A stretch of DNA of 48,122 bases from Deltaproteobacteria bacterium. GTDB lineage: Bacteria > Desulfobacterota > DSM-4660 > Desulfatiglandales > Desulfatiglandaceae. The notes below the pieces were generated by a model. That model was not told the origin of the DNA, made no database searches, and saw nothing but the letters and a program-made list of their open reading frames with translations. The first letter of the stretch is position 1. Each line of letters begins with the position of its first letter. The DNA lies in the NCBI GenBank assembly GCA_019307945.1, contig JAFDIS010000021.1:1-48122 (forward strand), given 5' to 3'. This document shows positions 18,348 through 26,359 of the stretch, one piece after another. Position numbers and translations under genes: made by a program.

Positions 18348-19304
18348 TCAATTGGTCCGGAACACCCTCTTGCCCTTGCGTGCTTCGGAGCGTCCATGGA
18401 GATCCAGGGCAAGGCCTTCCATGTATTGTCGGTTTTCGAGCCTATCGAGCCATGCACGAGGCAGGGCCTCCACCCCGAGGTAAGCCCCTGACACTGCACA
18501 GGCCATGGCACCAAGCGTGTCACGGTCCCCGCCATGAAGCACCGCGCAGAGCAGGCACTCTTCGAAGGCGTCCGGATGCTTCAGGAAGGCGTAAAGGGCA
18601 AAGGGCAGGGATTCATGGACGGCCACGGTGCGCCCGAGAAGGGGGGCGGCTTCCTGCGGGGGGGCGTTGGTACTCAAGAGTTCTTTCAAGAGATGCAATT
18701 TTTCCCTGATGGGCGTGGTGGAGGAGATTCCCTGAAGCACTGTAACGAACTTTTCAATATCCAAGGGCTCTCCGGGATTAAGGTGGAGCGCCAGGCCCAC
18801 GGCCGTTGCCTGAACGGCCGCCCCGTCCATGCCCACCGGGTGGGCGTGGGTGATCTCGGCCGAGGCCCGCGCCTTCTTATGAAGGTCAGGCTCCCCGTGG
18901 AAAAAGAGTCCCAGGGGAGCCACCCGCATGGCCGCCCCGTTTCCCAGGGAACCCTCGCCCCGGAAAATGCGCCGGGCGGCCTCCACGTAGGTGCATCCCG
19001 TTGATTTGACCCTGGAAAAAATGGTGGGCGGCCCCTGAGCATAGCCCCGCCAGGGTTCCTGCTCGAAGTCCCGGCGGAAACGTTTGCCCAACTGCTCCTG
19101 GTCCAGGTCGCCCACCTCGGCCAGCGACCGGGCAAGGCCAAGGGCCATTGCCGTGTCATCGGTGTAGATGAGCGTGCGGGATCGGCCCACCTCATCCAGC
19201 AGCGCACCCTTGTCAGGGAAGCGAAAGGCCAGTTCTCCAACGGCATCCCCGAGGGCGCTGCCCAGCATGGACCCCATGAAACCGGATTTCAAAGACTTTT
19301 CCAT
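18348..19304 (-). CDS. ADP-ribosylglycohydrolase family protein
   Basis: The 318-residue protein has the GSALGDAVGE motif near residue 13, the metal-binding YTDDTAMALG near 49 and a C-terminal HGGDRDTLGAMACAVSGAYLG near 267, which together hold the Asp/Thr di-magnesium ligands of DraG/ARH enzymes. It should remove ADP-ribose from proteins or small molecules. No ADP-ribosyltransferase or nitrogenase gene is nearby, so the target is open. ATG 19304 has TAGGAG nine bases upstream and the protein then starts at the family N-terminus; an in-frame extension to 19481 looks noncoding. It is divergent from the 19672 gene. Confidence 0.88.
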   Translation of the reverse strand: MEKSLKSGFMGSMLGSALGDAVGELAFRFPDKGALLDEVGRSRTLIYTDDTAMALGLARSLAEVGDLDQEQLGKRFRRDFEQEPWRGYAQGPPTIFSRVKSTGCTYVEAARRIFRGEGSLGNGAAMRVAPLGLFFHGEPDLHKKARASAEITHAHPVGMDGAAVQATAVGLALHLNPGEPLDIEKFVTVLQGISSTTPIREKLHLLKELLSTNAPPQEAAPLLGRTVAVHESLPFALYAFLKHPDAFEECLLCAVLHGGDRDTLGAMACAVSGAYLGVEALPRAWLDRLENRQYMEGLALDLHGRSEARKGKRVFRTN

Positions 19305-19671
19305 GCTTGCCACACTCCTACGACGCCTCTTGGCACGGCCGGCGCAAGGGCCCTTCGGCTTGGCGTCCCATTCGAGGAATGGGAGGGGAATCCAAGCCTC
19401 TGGGCAGATGCATTTCATTCGACCACTCGATCCACACGAAGGCACGAAGATCCTCACGCATAAGGGTTCGGAAAGGCACACAAAGAAAAGAACCTTGTGC
19501 CTTTGGTCGCTCTCGGTTGGTCGACTTCAGCCGATCGTGATCGGTTCTTATGGATAGCATCTCACCGCACCTGCGCGCAACATTTCCCTTTGACAGGTGG
19601 GTTTGCTTTCGGTTTAATCCAGGGCGGCCACATTGAGACAACCGTAACACGTCCTGCAAGGAGGTGCGCGC
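19305..19671. other. Divergent intergenic region
   Basis: This 367-base region separates the ADP-ribosylglycohydrolase gene and the 19672 operon. A good sigma-70-type promoter for the + strand lies at 19590-19618. Several short direct and inverted motifs (CCTTCG/CGAAGG, CCGATCGTGATCGG near 19533-19546) occur and could be operators; none is recognised. Confidence 0.5.
19590..19618 (+). promoter_or_regulatory. Sigma-70-type promoter for the 19672 operon
   Basis: TTGACA at 19590-19595 is followed after 17 bases by TTTAAT at 19613-19618. Transcription would begin near 19625, giving a leader of about 47 bases with AAGGAGG before ATG 19672. Confidence 0.6.
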
Positions 19672-20544
19672 ATGTTCTACGAAACAGCGATCCCGGAGCC
19701 GGAGGGGAAGGAGATCTCCGCCCTGGCGGTCCTTAATCCGGCCGAATCCCGCAGGTTGCTTGCCCGGGCCACGGCCCACTGCCCGGAGGTCCGCAAGGCG
19801 TGGTCCGAAGGCATGATCATCATCGGGAGGGGGATCACCAACGCCTTTGTTTCTGAAGAACTCTTCGATATCAGGATTGAGTCAAAGGCCGACCAGACCC
19901 TGGGGATCGTGGCGGACGGCATCACGAACGCCAATGTTGGACCGCCCCCATGCACCTGGCACGTGGTCCGTAAAGGCCGGGTGGTTGAGGATGCGGACTC
20001 CAATGTGGAGATCCTCGATTTCGGCCCCGGGGACGTTTTCATCAAGGGAGCCAACGCCGTGGACCCGGAGGGCACACCAGGCATCTACGTGGCCTCCAGA
20101 AAGGGAGGCACCATCGGCATGTCCTGGCCCATCGTCACGCCCAGGGGTGCTCACTTGATTATTCCCGTGAGCCTGGAGAAACTGGTTCCTTCGGTCCTCG
20201 AGGCCTCCAAGCACACCGGGATCTACCATTTCACCTACAGCACGGGCATCCCGGTCAAACTCGTACCCGTGCCCACGGCCCTCGTGATCACAGAGATCCA
20301 GGCGTTCGCCCTCCTGACAGGGGTCAGGGCCTACCATATGGGTTCGGGCGGCGTGGCCGGCAGCGAGGGTTCCGTGCACCTGAGCCTCACCGGGGACGAA
20401 GCGCACGTGGAAAAGGCCTTCGATCTGGTGAAGGAGATCAAAGGAGAACCTCCCGTGGGCCTGCCCGAGCACTTGATTCTCTCCTCAGCCGAAGAGCACG
20501 GGTATGATGCCGCCGCCCAGTTGGAGACTCTCGGGGGCGTATAG
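19672..20544 (+). CDS. Conserved-looking protein of unknown function
   Basis: I do not recognise this 290-residue protein. It is soluble, without signal peptide or membrane segment, and well expressed by its codon pattern and its strong Shine-Dalgarno AAGGAGG. It has Gly-rich stretches (GITNAFVSEELFDIRIES, GMSWPIVTPRGAH, GSGGVAGSEGS) that could line a nucleotide or cofactor site. It ends two bases before the next gene, an NDP-forming acyl-CoA synthetase alpha subunit, and shares its promoter. A function linked to acyl-CoA or organic-acid activation is an inference from this pairing only. Confidence 0.7.
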   Translation: MFYETAIPEPEGKEISALAVLNPAESRRLLARATAHCPEVRKAWSEGMIIIGRGITNAFVSEELFDIRIESKADQTLGIVADGITNANVGPPPCTWHVVRKGRVVEDADSNVEILDFGPGDVFIKGANAVDPEGTPGIYVASRKGGTIGMSWPIVTPRGAHLIIPVSLEKLVPSVLEASKHTGIYHFTYSTGIPVKLVPVPTALVITEIQAFALLTGVRAYHMGSGGVAGSEGSVHLSLTGDEAHVEKAFDLVKEIKGEPPVGLPEHLILSSAEEHGYDAAAQLETLGGV

Positions 20545-20546
20545 CC

Positions 20547-21974
20547 TTGCCTCGAGAGCACGCAGACATGCGGGCCTTCTTTTACCCGGCTGCGGTGGCG
20601 GTGTTCGGCGTGAGCGAGGAGCCTCGGAACCTTGCCCGTAACATCATACACAACTGCCGTAGCATGGGCTTTGAAGGTGACCTCTACCCGGTGGGCAAGA
20701 AACCGGGAGAGGTCCAGGGCATGCCCATCCTCACGGACCCCGAGGATCTGCCGCGGGGGGTCGATCTTGCCGTGGTGCTGGTGCCTGCTCCCCGGGTGCC
20801 CGAGGTGTTCGATGCCTGCGGGAGGAAAGGCATCCGCCACGCCGTGGTGTCCACAGGCGGGTTCCGTGAATACGAGGGAGCGGAAAGCCGTGTGGAACGA
20901 GAGGTCCTTTCCGTTGCCTCCCGCCACGGGATCCGCTTCATCGGGCCCAACTGCATCGGGGTCATCTCTACGGGCTCGGGGCTCTGCACCCCTTTCAACC
21001 CGCTGGATACAGGTCGTTTCCAGAAGGGCCCGGTGGGCGTCATCAGCCAGAGCGGCGGGGTGACCACCCAGGCCGCTTACACGTTTTCAGACGAGCACGT
21101 GGGTTTTTCCAATATCATCTCCGCCGGGAACAAGCTGGACATAGACGAAATCGACCTCCTGTCCTTTCTCCTGCAAGACGAGGAGACCGAACAGGTCCAT
21201 CTCTATCTGGAGAGCATCGAACGGGGCAGGGACTTTCTTCGCCTGGTGCGGGAAGCCCCTAAGCCCGTCGTGCTCTTGAAGGCCAACGTGGGCAGGACCG
21301 CTTCGGCTGTGGCCCGGTCCCACACCGCGGCCCTTTTCAACGACGACCGTGTGGTGCAAGCCGCGGTCCGGCAGGTCGGGGTGGTGCGGGTGGAGACCAT
21401 CCACGACATGACCGTTGCCGCCAAGGCCTTGACTCTTCCGGCCCTGCGGGGGAACCGGTTGGCTGCGGTCTCCTTTTCCGGGGGGTTCTCGGTGATCCTG
21501 GCCGATGCCTGCGAACGGGAGGGGTTCGTGTGCCCGCCCCTGCCGCGAGACCTGGTGCGGAAGATAGAGGGCTACCGCCGCGGCGGCGTCATCCGCATGT
21601 CCAACCCCATGGACCTGGGCGATGTGCACGACCCCATGGGAGTGGTCTTTGCCCTGGAGGCCTGCCTGGGGTTGGATAGCATCGACGGCATGGCCCTGTC
21701 CATGATCTATGATGAGCAGATGAGCCGGCTCTTCGGCGGCAGGGGGGCGTCCAAGGAGCAGATACTTTCCTTTGCGGCCGGGCTTTCGGAGCGGTTCGAA
21801 AAGCCCGTGGCCCTGAGTTTCTTCACAGAAAAGCGGCACGTGGAGGACTTCAAGGCCCTGGGGAAATACCCGGTGTTCAATGATGCGGTGGAGAGTGTGA
21901 GGGCCTTGAGGATGCTCAGGGACTATTGGGTTCGGAGGGGTGAGGGGAGTGCAGGAGCACAAGGCGGTATGTGA
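20547..21974 (+). CDS. NDP-forming acyl-CoA synthetase alpha subunit, orphan
   Basis: The protein (475 residues from TTG 20547, 468 from ATG 20568) has a CoA-binding Rossmann domain beginning FYPAAVAVFGVSEEP, then two succinyl-CoA-ligase-like domains. The phosphorylated His is visible in VARSHTAAL near residue 257, and the GPNCIGV and SQSGGVTTQ motifs are present. This is the alpha part of ADP-forming acetyl/acyl-CoA synthetases, which conserve thioester energy as ATP. The beta (ATP-grasp) part is neither fused nor encoded nearby, so it would need a partner elsewhere. Start choice is uncertain: the conserved part begins right after ATG 20568. It follows the unknown 19672 gene by two bases, so they form an operon. 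Confidence 0.85.
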   Translation: MPREHADMRAFFYPAAVAVFGVSEEPRNLARNIIHNCRSMGFEGDLYPVGKKPGEVQGMPILTDPEDLPRGVDLAVVLVPAPRVPEVFDACGRKGIRHAVVSTGGFREYEGAESRVEREVLSVASRHGIRFIGPNCIGVISTGSGLCTPFNPLDTGRFQKGPVGVISQSGGVTTQAAYTFSDEHVGFSNIISAGNKLDIDEIDLLSFLLQDEETEQVHLYLESIERGRDFLRLVREAPKPVVLLKANVGRTASAVARSHTAALFNDDRVVQAAVRQVGVVRVETIHDMTVAAKALTLPALRGNRLAAVSFSGGFSVILADACEREGFVCPPLPRDLVRKIEGYRRGGVIRMSNPMDLGDVHDPMGVVFALEACLGLDSIDGMALSMIYDEQMSRLFGGRGASKEQILSFAAGLSERFEKPVALSFFTEKRHVEDFKALGKYPVFNDAVESVRALRMLRDYWVRRGEGSAGAQGGM

Positions 21975-22138
21975 GAGGTTCTGCGTGGGAGAGACGTTGA
22001 TGCGGGATATTTTCCTCCGCTTCGCTCGCTCCGACATCGTGTCTCCACGAGCTGCCGTTTTTTGCCCTCCGGCCTCCGTGCCTTCGAGCAAAAAAAATGG
22101 CGGCTCCCGGGAAACACCCCGCCCCAACGTGTCTGTGA
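21966..22138. repeat. Direct repeat copy 1 of a ~172-bp noncoding unit
   Basis: This copy begins GGTATGTGAGAGGTTCTGCG and ends near CTGTGA; it is about 90 percent identical by eye to 22204-22375. It starts at the stop codon of the acyl-CoA synthetase gene. Its reverse strand stays open in a frame (MSERAKRR.. like), but this looks accidental, since both copies differ freely and no start signal is present. Confidence 0.8.
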
Positions 22139-22203
22139 GGTGGAATAGGAGAGCCGTTGGCTGGAGGGTAGGCGCGGGATCTCCGGCAGGCGCAAGGAGA
22201 TGT

Positions 22204-22375
22204 GGTATGTGAGAGGTTCTGCGTGGGAGAGACGTTGATGCGGGATATTTCCCTCCGCTTCGCTCGCTCCGACATCGTGTCTCCGCGAGCTGCCGTTTTT
22301 TGCCCTCCGGCCTCCGTGCCTTCGGGCAAAGAAATGGCGGCTCCCGGGAAGCATCCCGCCTCAGCGCCTCTGTGA
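22204..22375. repeat. Direct repeat copy 2 of the ~172-bp noncoding unit
   Basis: The second copy has the same order of sequence as copy 1 with scattered substitutions and a one-base length difference; the two are separated by about 65 unrelated bases. Each copy contains GCTTCGCTCGCTCCGACAT and a C/G-rich tail with CGGCTCCCGGGAA. The arrangement suggests duplication of an interspersed noncoding repeat. Confidence 0.8.
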
Positions 22376-22391
22376 TGTGAGGCAGGCGATG

Positions 22392-22436
22392 CGCTGATGG
22401 CGAGGGCCGCAGGATGAGTCGCTGCGGGAATCAGCG
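22392..22436. other. Two-part stem-loop after the repeats
   Basis: CGCTGAT (22392-22398) pairs with ATCAGCG (22430-22436), with an inner stem CCGCA/TGCGG. A run of six T follows 14 bases later at 22451. The gap is long for an intrinsic terminator, but it may still end transcription from the 19672 operon. Confidence 0.35.
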
Positions 22437-22530
22437 AGAGCAGGTGATGATTTTTTGGGTCAGGTATGCAGGAGTCTTTAAGCCCTTTTGGGGGCTGTGC
22501 GGGCACGACGGAATTTGAGGGGAGGTGTGG

Positions 22531-23436
22531 ATGGGAGGCAAAGCGCTGGTGGAAAGAAGATTCGGTCCGGTGTGGTTCATCCCGGGCCAAAACAAGGGGA
22601 AATATCCCCATTGCCATTCGATTTACCTGGAGGGGCCGGGCATCCTCATCGATCCTGCGTCCGACCGGGAAAGGCTCAAGCAATTACGGGAAAGCCCGGG
22701 GGTCAGGGAGGTGTGGCTCAGCCACTGGCACGAGGACCACATCAAGGACCTGGACCTGTTTGACGACTTACCCTTCCGCGTGGCGGAGAGGGACGCCCCG
22801 CCCCTGGCGGACCTGGACGTGTTCATCGAATCCTATGGAGAGATGAATGAGCAGGAGCGCGTCTACTGGCGAAAGTTCCTGAGCGAAGAATTTCATTTCA
22901 GGCCAAGGCGGCCCGCCGCTTTCCTGAGGGGGGGCGAAACCCTTACGCTGGGCGGAGTGACCGTGGATGTGATCGCTGCGCCCGGACACACGCCGGGCCA
23001 TACGGCTTTCCTGTTCCGCGAAGAAGGGGTGCTTTTCCTGGCGGACTATGATCTTACCCCCTTCGGTCCGTGGTACGGTGACGTGGAATCGAGCATCGAG
23101 GACACGGTGAGATCGGTTCAGCGGCTGAAAGAGATACATGCCCGGATCTGGCTCACCGGGCATGAGCAGGGAGTGTTCGAGGAAGAGCCCGGTGTCCTGT
23201 GGGATCACTACGTGGGCGTCATTTACAGCAGAGAGGCCAGGCTCCTCGATTTTCTGGCCAGGCCCCGCACGTTTCAGGAGATCACCGGGGCGTGGATCCT
23301 GTACGGAAAACCACGGGAGCCCAAGGATTTTTTCGAGTTGGGTGAGCGGCTTCACATGAAGAAACACCTGGAAAAACTCATGGCCGAAGGCCGCGTTTCG
23401 TTTGACGGTGAACGTTACCATAGAGAATCGGCGTGA
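22531..23436 (+). CDS. Metallo-beta-lactamase-fold hydrolase
   Basis: The 301-residue protein has the MBL motif as LSHWHEDHIKD near residue 66, a second metal His in APGHTPGHTAFL near 155, the bridging Asp in LADYDL near 171 and a late His in WLTGHEQG near 206. It resembles the glyoxalase II/ribonuclease-Z-like broad group with a winged-helix-like C-terminal part, which in related proteins acts on thioesters or lactones. ATG 22531 is preferred to GTG 22525 because GAGGGGAGG ends six bases before it. It precedes an acyl-CoA dehydrogenase by 33 bases and probably opens the catabolic operon, where a CoA-thioester or lactone hydrolase would fit. Confidence 0.82.
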   Translation: MGGKALVERRFGPVWFIPGQNKGKYPHCHSIYLEGPGILIDPASDRERLKQLRESPGVREVWLSHWHEDHIKDLDLFDDLPFRVAERDAPPLADLDVFIESYGEMNEQERVYWRKFLSEEFHFRPRRPAAFLRGGETLTLGGVTVDVIAAPGHTPGHTAFLFREEGVLFLADYDLTPFGPWYGDVESSIEDTVRSVQRLKEIHARIWLTGHEQGVFEEEPGVLWDHYVGVIYSREARLLDFLARPRTFQEITGAWILYGKPREPKDFFELGERLHMKKHLEKLMAEGRVSFDGERYHRESA

Positions 23437-23469
23437 CCTTATTTTCATTGGGAAGGAGGGGCGCAGGAA

Positions 23470-24603
23470 ATGGAAATCCCCGAAGAGCATCGAATGATCG
23501 TGGAGACCGTCCGGAAGTTTACGGAAAAAGAGATCGTTCCCCTGGCCGATAAAATGGACCGGGAAAATTACTGGCCCGGGGACCTCTTCCCGCGTTTGGG
23601 CGAACTCGGCGTCCTGGGTCCCACGGTCCCCGAGCAATACGGCGGGATCGGCAGCGATCCCCTGGCCCAGGTCCTGATCACCGAGGAACTGGCCAAGGGC
23701 AGCGCGGGGGTGGCCCTGAGCCACGGGGCCCACTCCAACCTTTGCACCCACAACCTGCACGCAAACGCCAATGAGAGGCAGCGGGAGCGTTACCTGCCCT
23801 CGCTCTGCAGCGGCGAAAAGGTGGGAGCCCTTGGTCTCACCGAGCCAGGCGCCGGCTCGGACGCCGTGGGGATTCGTACGACGGCGGTACACAAGGGAGA
23901 CGTCTACGTACTCAACGGCAGCAAGATGTTTATTACGAACGCCCCCATCGCGGATGTAATGATAATCTACGCCAAGACGGATCCTGGGGCGGGCTCCCGG
24001 GGGATTACGGCGTTCATCGTGGAGAGCGGTTTCCCGGGATATTCCGTTTCCGGAAAGATGGACAAGCTGGGCCACCGCTGCTCCCCCACGGGCGAAGTGA
24101 TCCTGGAAGATTGCGTGGTTCCGGCGGAAAACGTTCTCGGCAAGGTAAACAAAGGCGTGGCGGTGATGATGGCGGGTCTAGATATCGAACGGGTAATGGT
24201 GGCCGGCCTGGCGCTGGGTATTGCGGAGGCTGCATTTGACGCCTCCCTGCGCTACGCCCGGGAGCGGGAGCAGTTTGGAAAGCCCATCGCCCATTTCCAG
24301 CTCATCCAGGCCAAGCTGGCGGACATGTACACGAACATCGAGGCGGCACGCCTGCTGACCTATGATGTGGCCGTTCGCACAGCCCGCGAGAGCCGGCTGC
24401 GCAAGGAGTCCGCGGCCTCGGTGCTTTTTGCGGCGGAAATGGGCACCAGGGTCTGCCTGGAGGCGGTGCAGATCCACGGAGGATACGGGTACATGCTCGA
24501 GTTCCCCGTAAACCGCTACCTGCGGGATGCGAAACTCCTGGAGATCGGGGCCGGCACTTCCGAGATCAGGCGGCTGCTGATCGCGAGAGAACTGCTGAAA
24601 TAG
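23470..24603 (+). CDS. Acyl-CoA dehydrogenase, isovaleryl-CoA dehydrogenase-like
   Basis: The 377-residue flavoprotein has the acyl-CoA dehydrogenase motifs LTEPGAGSD near residue 120, KMFITNAPIAD near 151, and IHGGYGYMLEFPVNRYLRDAK near 340. The catalytic base is at the isovaleryl-CoA-dehydrogenase position (Glu240 in GLDIERV), while the medium-chain position reads IGAGTSE with Gly in place of Glu. That pairing is the hallmark of the IVD group, which takes branched acyl-CoAs such as isovaleryl-CoA. It passes electrons to ETF in the cytoplasm. ATG 23470 has GGAGGGGCGCAGG upstream. Confidence 0.88.
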   Translation: MEIPEEHRMIVETVRKFTEKEIVPLADKMDRENYWPGDLFPRLGELGVLGPTVPEQYGGIGSDPLAQVLITEELAKGSAGVALSHGAHSNLCTHNLHANANERQRERYLPSLCSGEKVGALGLTEPGAGSDAVGIRTTAVHKGDVYVLNGSKMFITNAPIADVMIIYAKTDPGAGSRGITAFIVESGFPGYSVSGKMDKLGHRCSPTGEVILEDCVVPAENVLGKVNKGVAVMMAGLDIERVMVAGLALGIAEAAFDASLRYAREREQFGKPIAHFQLIQAKLADMYTNIEAARLLTYDVAVRTARESRLRKESAASVLFAAEMGTRVCLEAVQIHGGYGYMLEFPVNRYLRDAKLLEIGAGTSEIRRLLIARELLK

Positions 24604-24698
24604 GAGGAACACGAGATCTTCCTTGAGTCGCGAGGCCCGGCCGCACGGTCGGACGCGGCGATGCCAGGCGGTTCGGCCGACCGGCAGCCACAAAATTC

Positions 24699-24727
24699 TT
24701 GACACGCGCAAAGGGGCGGGGTATGGA
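24699..24727 (+). promoter_or_regulatory. Candidate promoter ahead of the TetR gene
   Basis: TTGACA at 24699-24704 and TATGGA at 24722-24727 are 17 bases apart. A start near 24734 would give a leader of about 150 bases before the TetR gene. The surrounding gap (24604-24886) is otherwise empty. Confidence 0.45.
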
Positions 24728-24886
24728 GAACGGACATTCGTTCGAAGGCCCTGGATGCGGACCATGAGCCGGGCCATCCCCGTGGTGCGGTCCCACCGGG
24801 GCCTTGCTTCCCGGCAAGGCCCCTTGGAAGCGCCCGGACCGTGATCCGTCGCTCACCTGCAAACCCCCGGAGGGAGCCATCCCCCC

Positions 24887-25489
24887 ATGATCAAGACCAA
24901 CATCAAGGATCCCGAGCGCGTCCGGAAAAGACAGGAACAGATCTGTCGCGGGGCCATGAAGGTTTTCAGGAGGAAAGGCTTTCATGCCACCTCCATGCGG
25001 GAGATCGCCGCGGCCACCGGCATCAGCCTGGGCAACATCTACGACTACATCGAAAAGAAGGAAGACATACTCTTCCTGGTCCATAACTATATTTTGAGCC
25101 GCATCTACCGTCAGTTCGAGGAGGGTGTCAAGGCTTCCGACAACCCTGTTGAACAGCTCAGGAGCGTGATGCGCGGCAATCTCCAACTCACCATTCAGCT
25201 CCGCGAGGAGATTCTATTCATCTATACTGAAACCAAGTCCCTGGAAAAACGATTTCTTACGGAGGTCCTGAAAAAGGAAGCGGAGTTCGTGGCGCGGTTC
25301 GAGACCTTGATCCGGCAGGGTGTGGATCGGGGTGTGTTCCGGTGCGACAGACCGGGGCTCTTCGCCAATATCATCGTTTATCTACTCACCATCTTTCCGT
25401 TGCGGGGCTGGAACATCCTCAGGACCCACACGGAAGAAGAACTGATCGAGGAAGTGACCCGACTCATCCTGGCGGGGCTGGGAGTATAG
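24887..25489 (+). CDS. TetR-family transcriptional regulator
   Basis: The 200-residue protein has a TetR N-terminal helix-turn-helix, AMKVFRRKGFHATSMREIAAATGISLGNIY split over residues 24-52, and an all-helical ligand-binding domain. Regulators of this kind in catabolic clusters usually bind acyl-CoA intermediates and repress the neighbouring genes. It lies in the middle of the + strand cluster with its own candidate promoter upstream and the crotonase gene 73 bases downstream. ATG 24887 follows GGAGGGAGCC. The likely targets are the genes downstream, and perhaps its own promoter; no clear operator palindrome was identified. Confidence 0.85.
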   Translation: MIKTNIKDPERVRKRQEQICRGAMKVFRRKGFHATSMREIAAATGISLGNIYDYIEKKEDILFLVHNYILSRIYRQFEEGVKASDNPVEQLRSVMRGNLQLTIQLREEILFIYTETKSLEKRFLTEVLKKEAEFVARFETLIRQGVDRGVFRCDRPGLFANIIVYLLTIFPLRGWNILRTHTEEELIEEVTRLILAGLGV

Positions 25490-25562
25490 ATACAGGTGCG
25501 CCGGGGAGCGGAAAGTTCCCCCCCGGATCGGCGCGGGGGCTTTGAATGAAGGGAGGTGGGCC

Positions 25563-26333
25563 ATGGCCGTCGATTATGAAAAAACGGGGCGGATCGTGGT
25601 GGTTACCATGAACCGGCCGGAGGCCATGAACTGTCTGAACGAGGCGGACCTGGAGGCCCTGGCCGAGGCGTGGGCCGAATTCGGCAGGGATGACGGGGCG
25701 TGGGTCGCCATTCTTACGGGTGCGGGCAACAAGGCCTTCAGCGCCGGTGCGGACCTTGCCGAGTTGATCCCCAAGCTCAATTCGGGCGAGATGCCCATCT
25801 CCCCAACGATTCCCGCCTTCCTCAAGAACGTGGACTGCTACAAACCGATCGTGGCGGCGGTGAACGGCTTCTGCCTGGCGGGGGGGACCGAGATCCTCCA
25901 GGCCACGGACATCCGTATAGCGGTGGAAGAGGCCACCTTCGCCCTGACCGAAGTGAAACTGGGCCTTTTCCCCGTGGCCGGCTCCACGGTGCGCCTCCCC
26001 AGGCAGATTCCCTATTGCCGGGCCATGGAGATCCTGCTCCTGGGCGAGCCCGTGACCGCCGTTGAGGCGCTTGCCATGGGCCTAATCAACCGCGTGGTCC
26101 CGAGGGAGAAACTCATGGAGACGGCCATGGGGGTGGCCGAACGCCTTTGCGCCAACGGTCCTCTGGCGCTCCGCGCCATCAAGGAGTCCGTGCTTGCGGC
26201 CTATGACGTTCCGCCCCGCCAGGCCTATTACCTGGAGGCCTTCCTGGCGAGCCGCGTGTTCGGGTCCCGGGACGCGGCCGAAGGGCCCAGGGCGTTCCTG
26301 GAAAAGAGAAAACCCGTCTTCGAAGGCCGATGA
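25563..26333 (+). CDS. Enoyl-CoA hydratase/isomerase family protein
   Basis: The 256-residue crotonase has FSAGADLAEL near residue 60, the oxyanion-hole region VNGFCLAGGTEILQATDIRI near 100, and TEVKLGLFPVAGSTVRLPR near 128. The two Glu residues of classical hydratases sit near TEIL and in the loop after GLFP; here the second loop reads PVAGSTV, so the acid/base pair may be incomplete and isomerase or other crotonase chemistry is possible. ATG 25563 is chosen because GGGAGGTGG lies four bases before it. It is followed by the thiolase/DUF35 block and should act on an enoyl-CoA in the same pathway. Confidence 0.85.
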   Translation: MAVDYEKTGRIVVVTMNRPEAMNCLNEADLEALAEAWAEFGRDDGAWVAILTGAGNKAFSAGADLAELIPKLNSGEMPISPTIPAFLKNVDCYKPIVAAVNGFCLAGGTEILQATDIRIAVEEATFALTEVKLGLFPVAGSTVRLPRQIPYCRAMEILLLGEPVTAVEALAMGLINRVVPREKLMETAMGVAERLCANGPLALRAIKESVLAAYDVPPRQAYYLEAFLASRVFGSRDAAEGPRAFLEKRKPVFEGR

Positions 26334-26359
26334 ACAGGTGACGAAAGAGGGAGGTTGAC

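Larger units (their letters stand above)
21975..22530. other. Gene-free region carrying the two repeats
   Basis: About 550 bases separate the synthetase operon from the catabolic cluster. It is filled by the two ~172-bp repeats and a stem-loop. No promoter for the next gene could be chosen with confidence. Confidence 0.6.

Noticed and set aside
21966-22375. CRISPR-like array
   Set aside because: There are only two long copies of ~172 bp with one spacer and no cas genes.
21916-22683. Minus-strand frame across the two ~172-bp repeats as a repeat protein
   Set aside because: It spans the end of one gene, both noncoding repeats and the start of the next gene. Substitutions between the copies do not favour silent positions and no ribosome binding site is seen.
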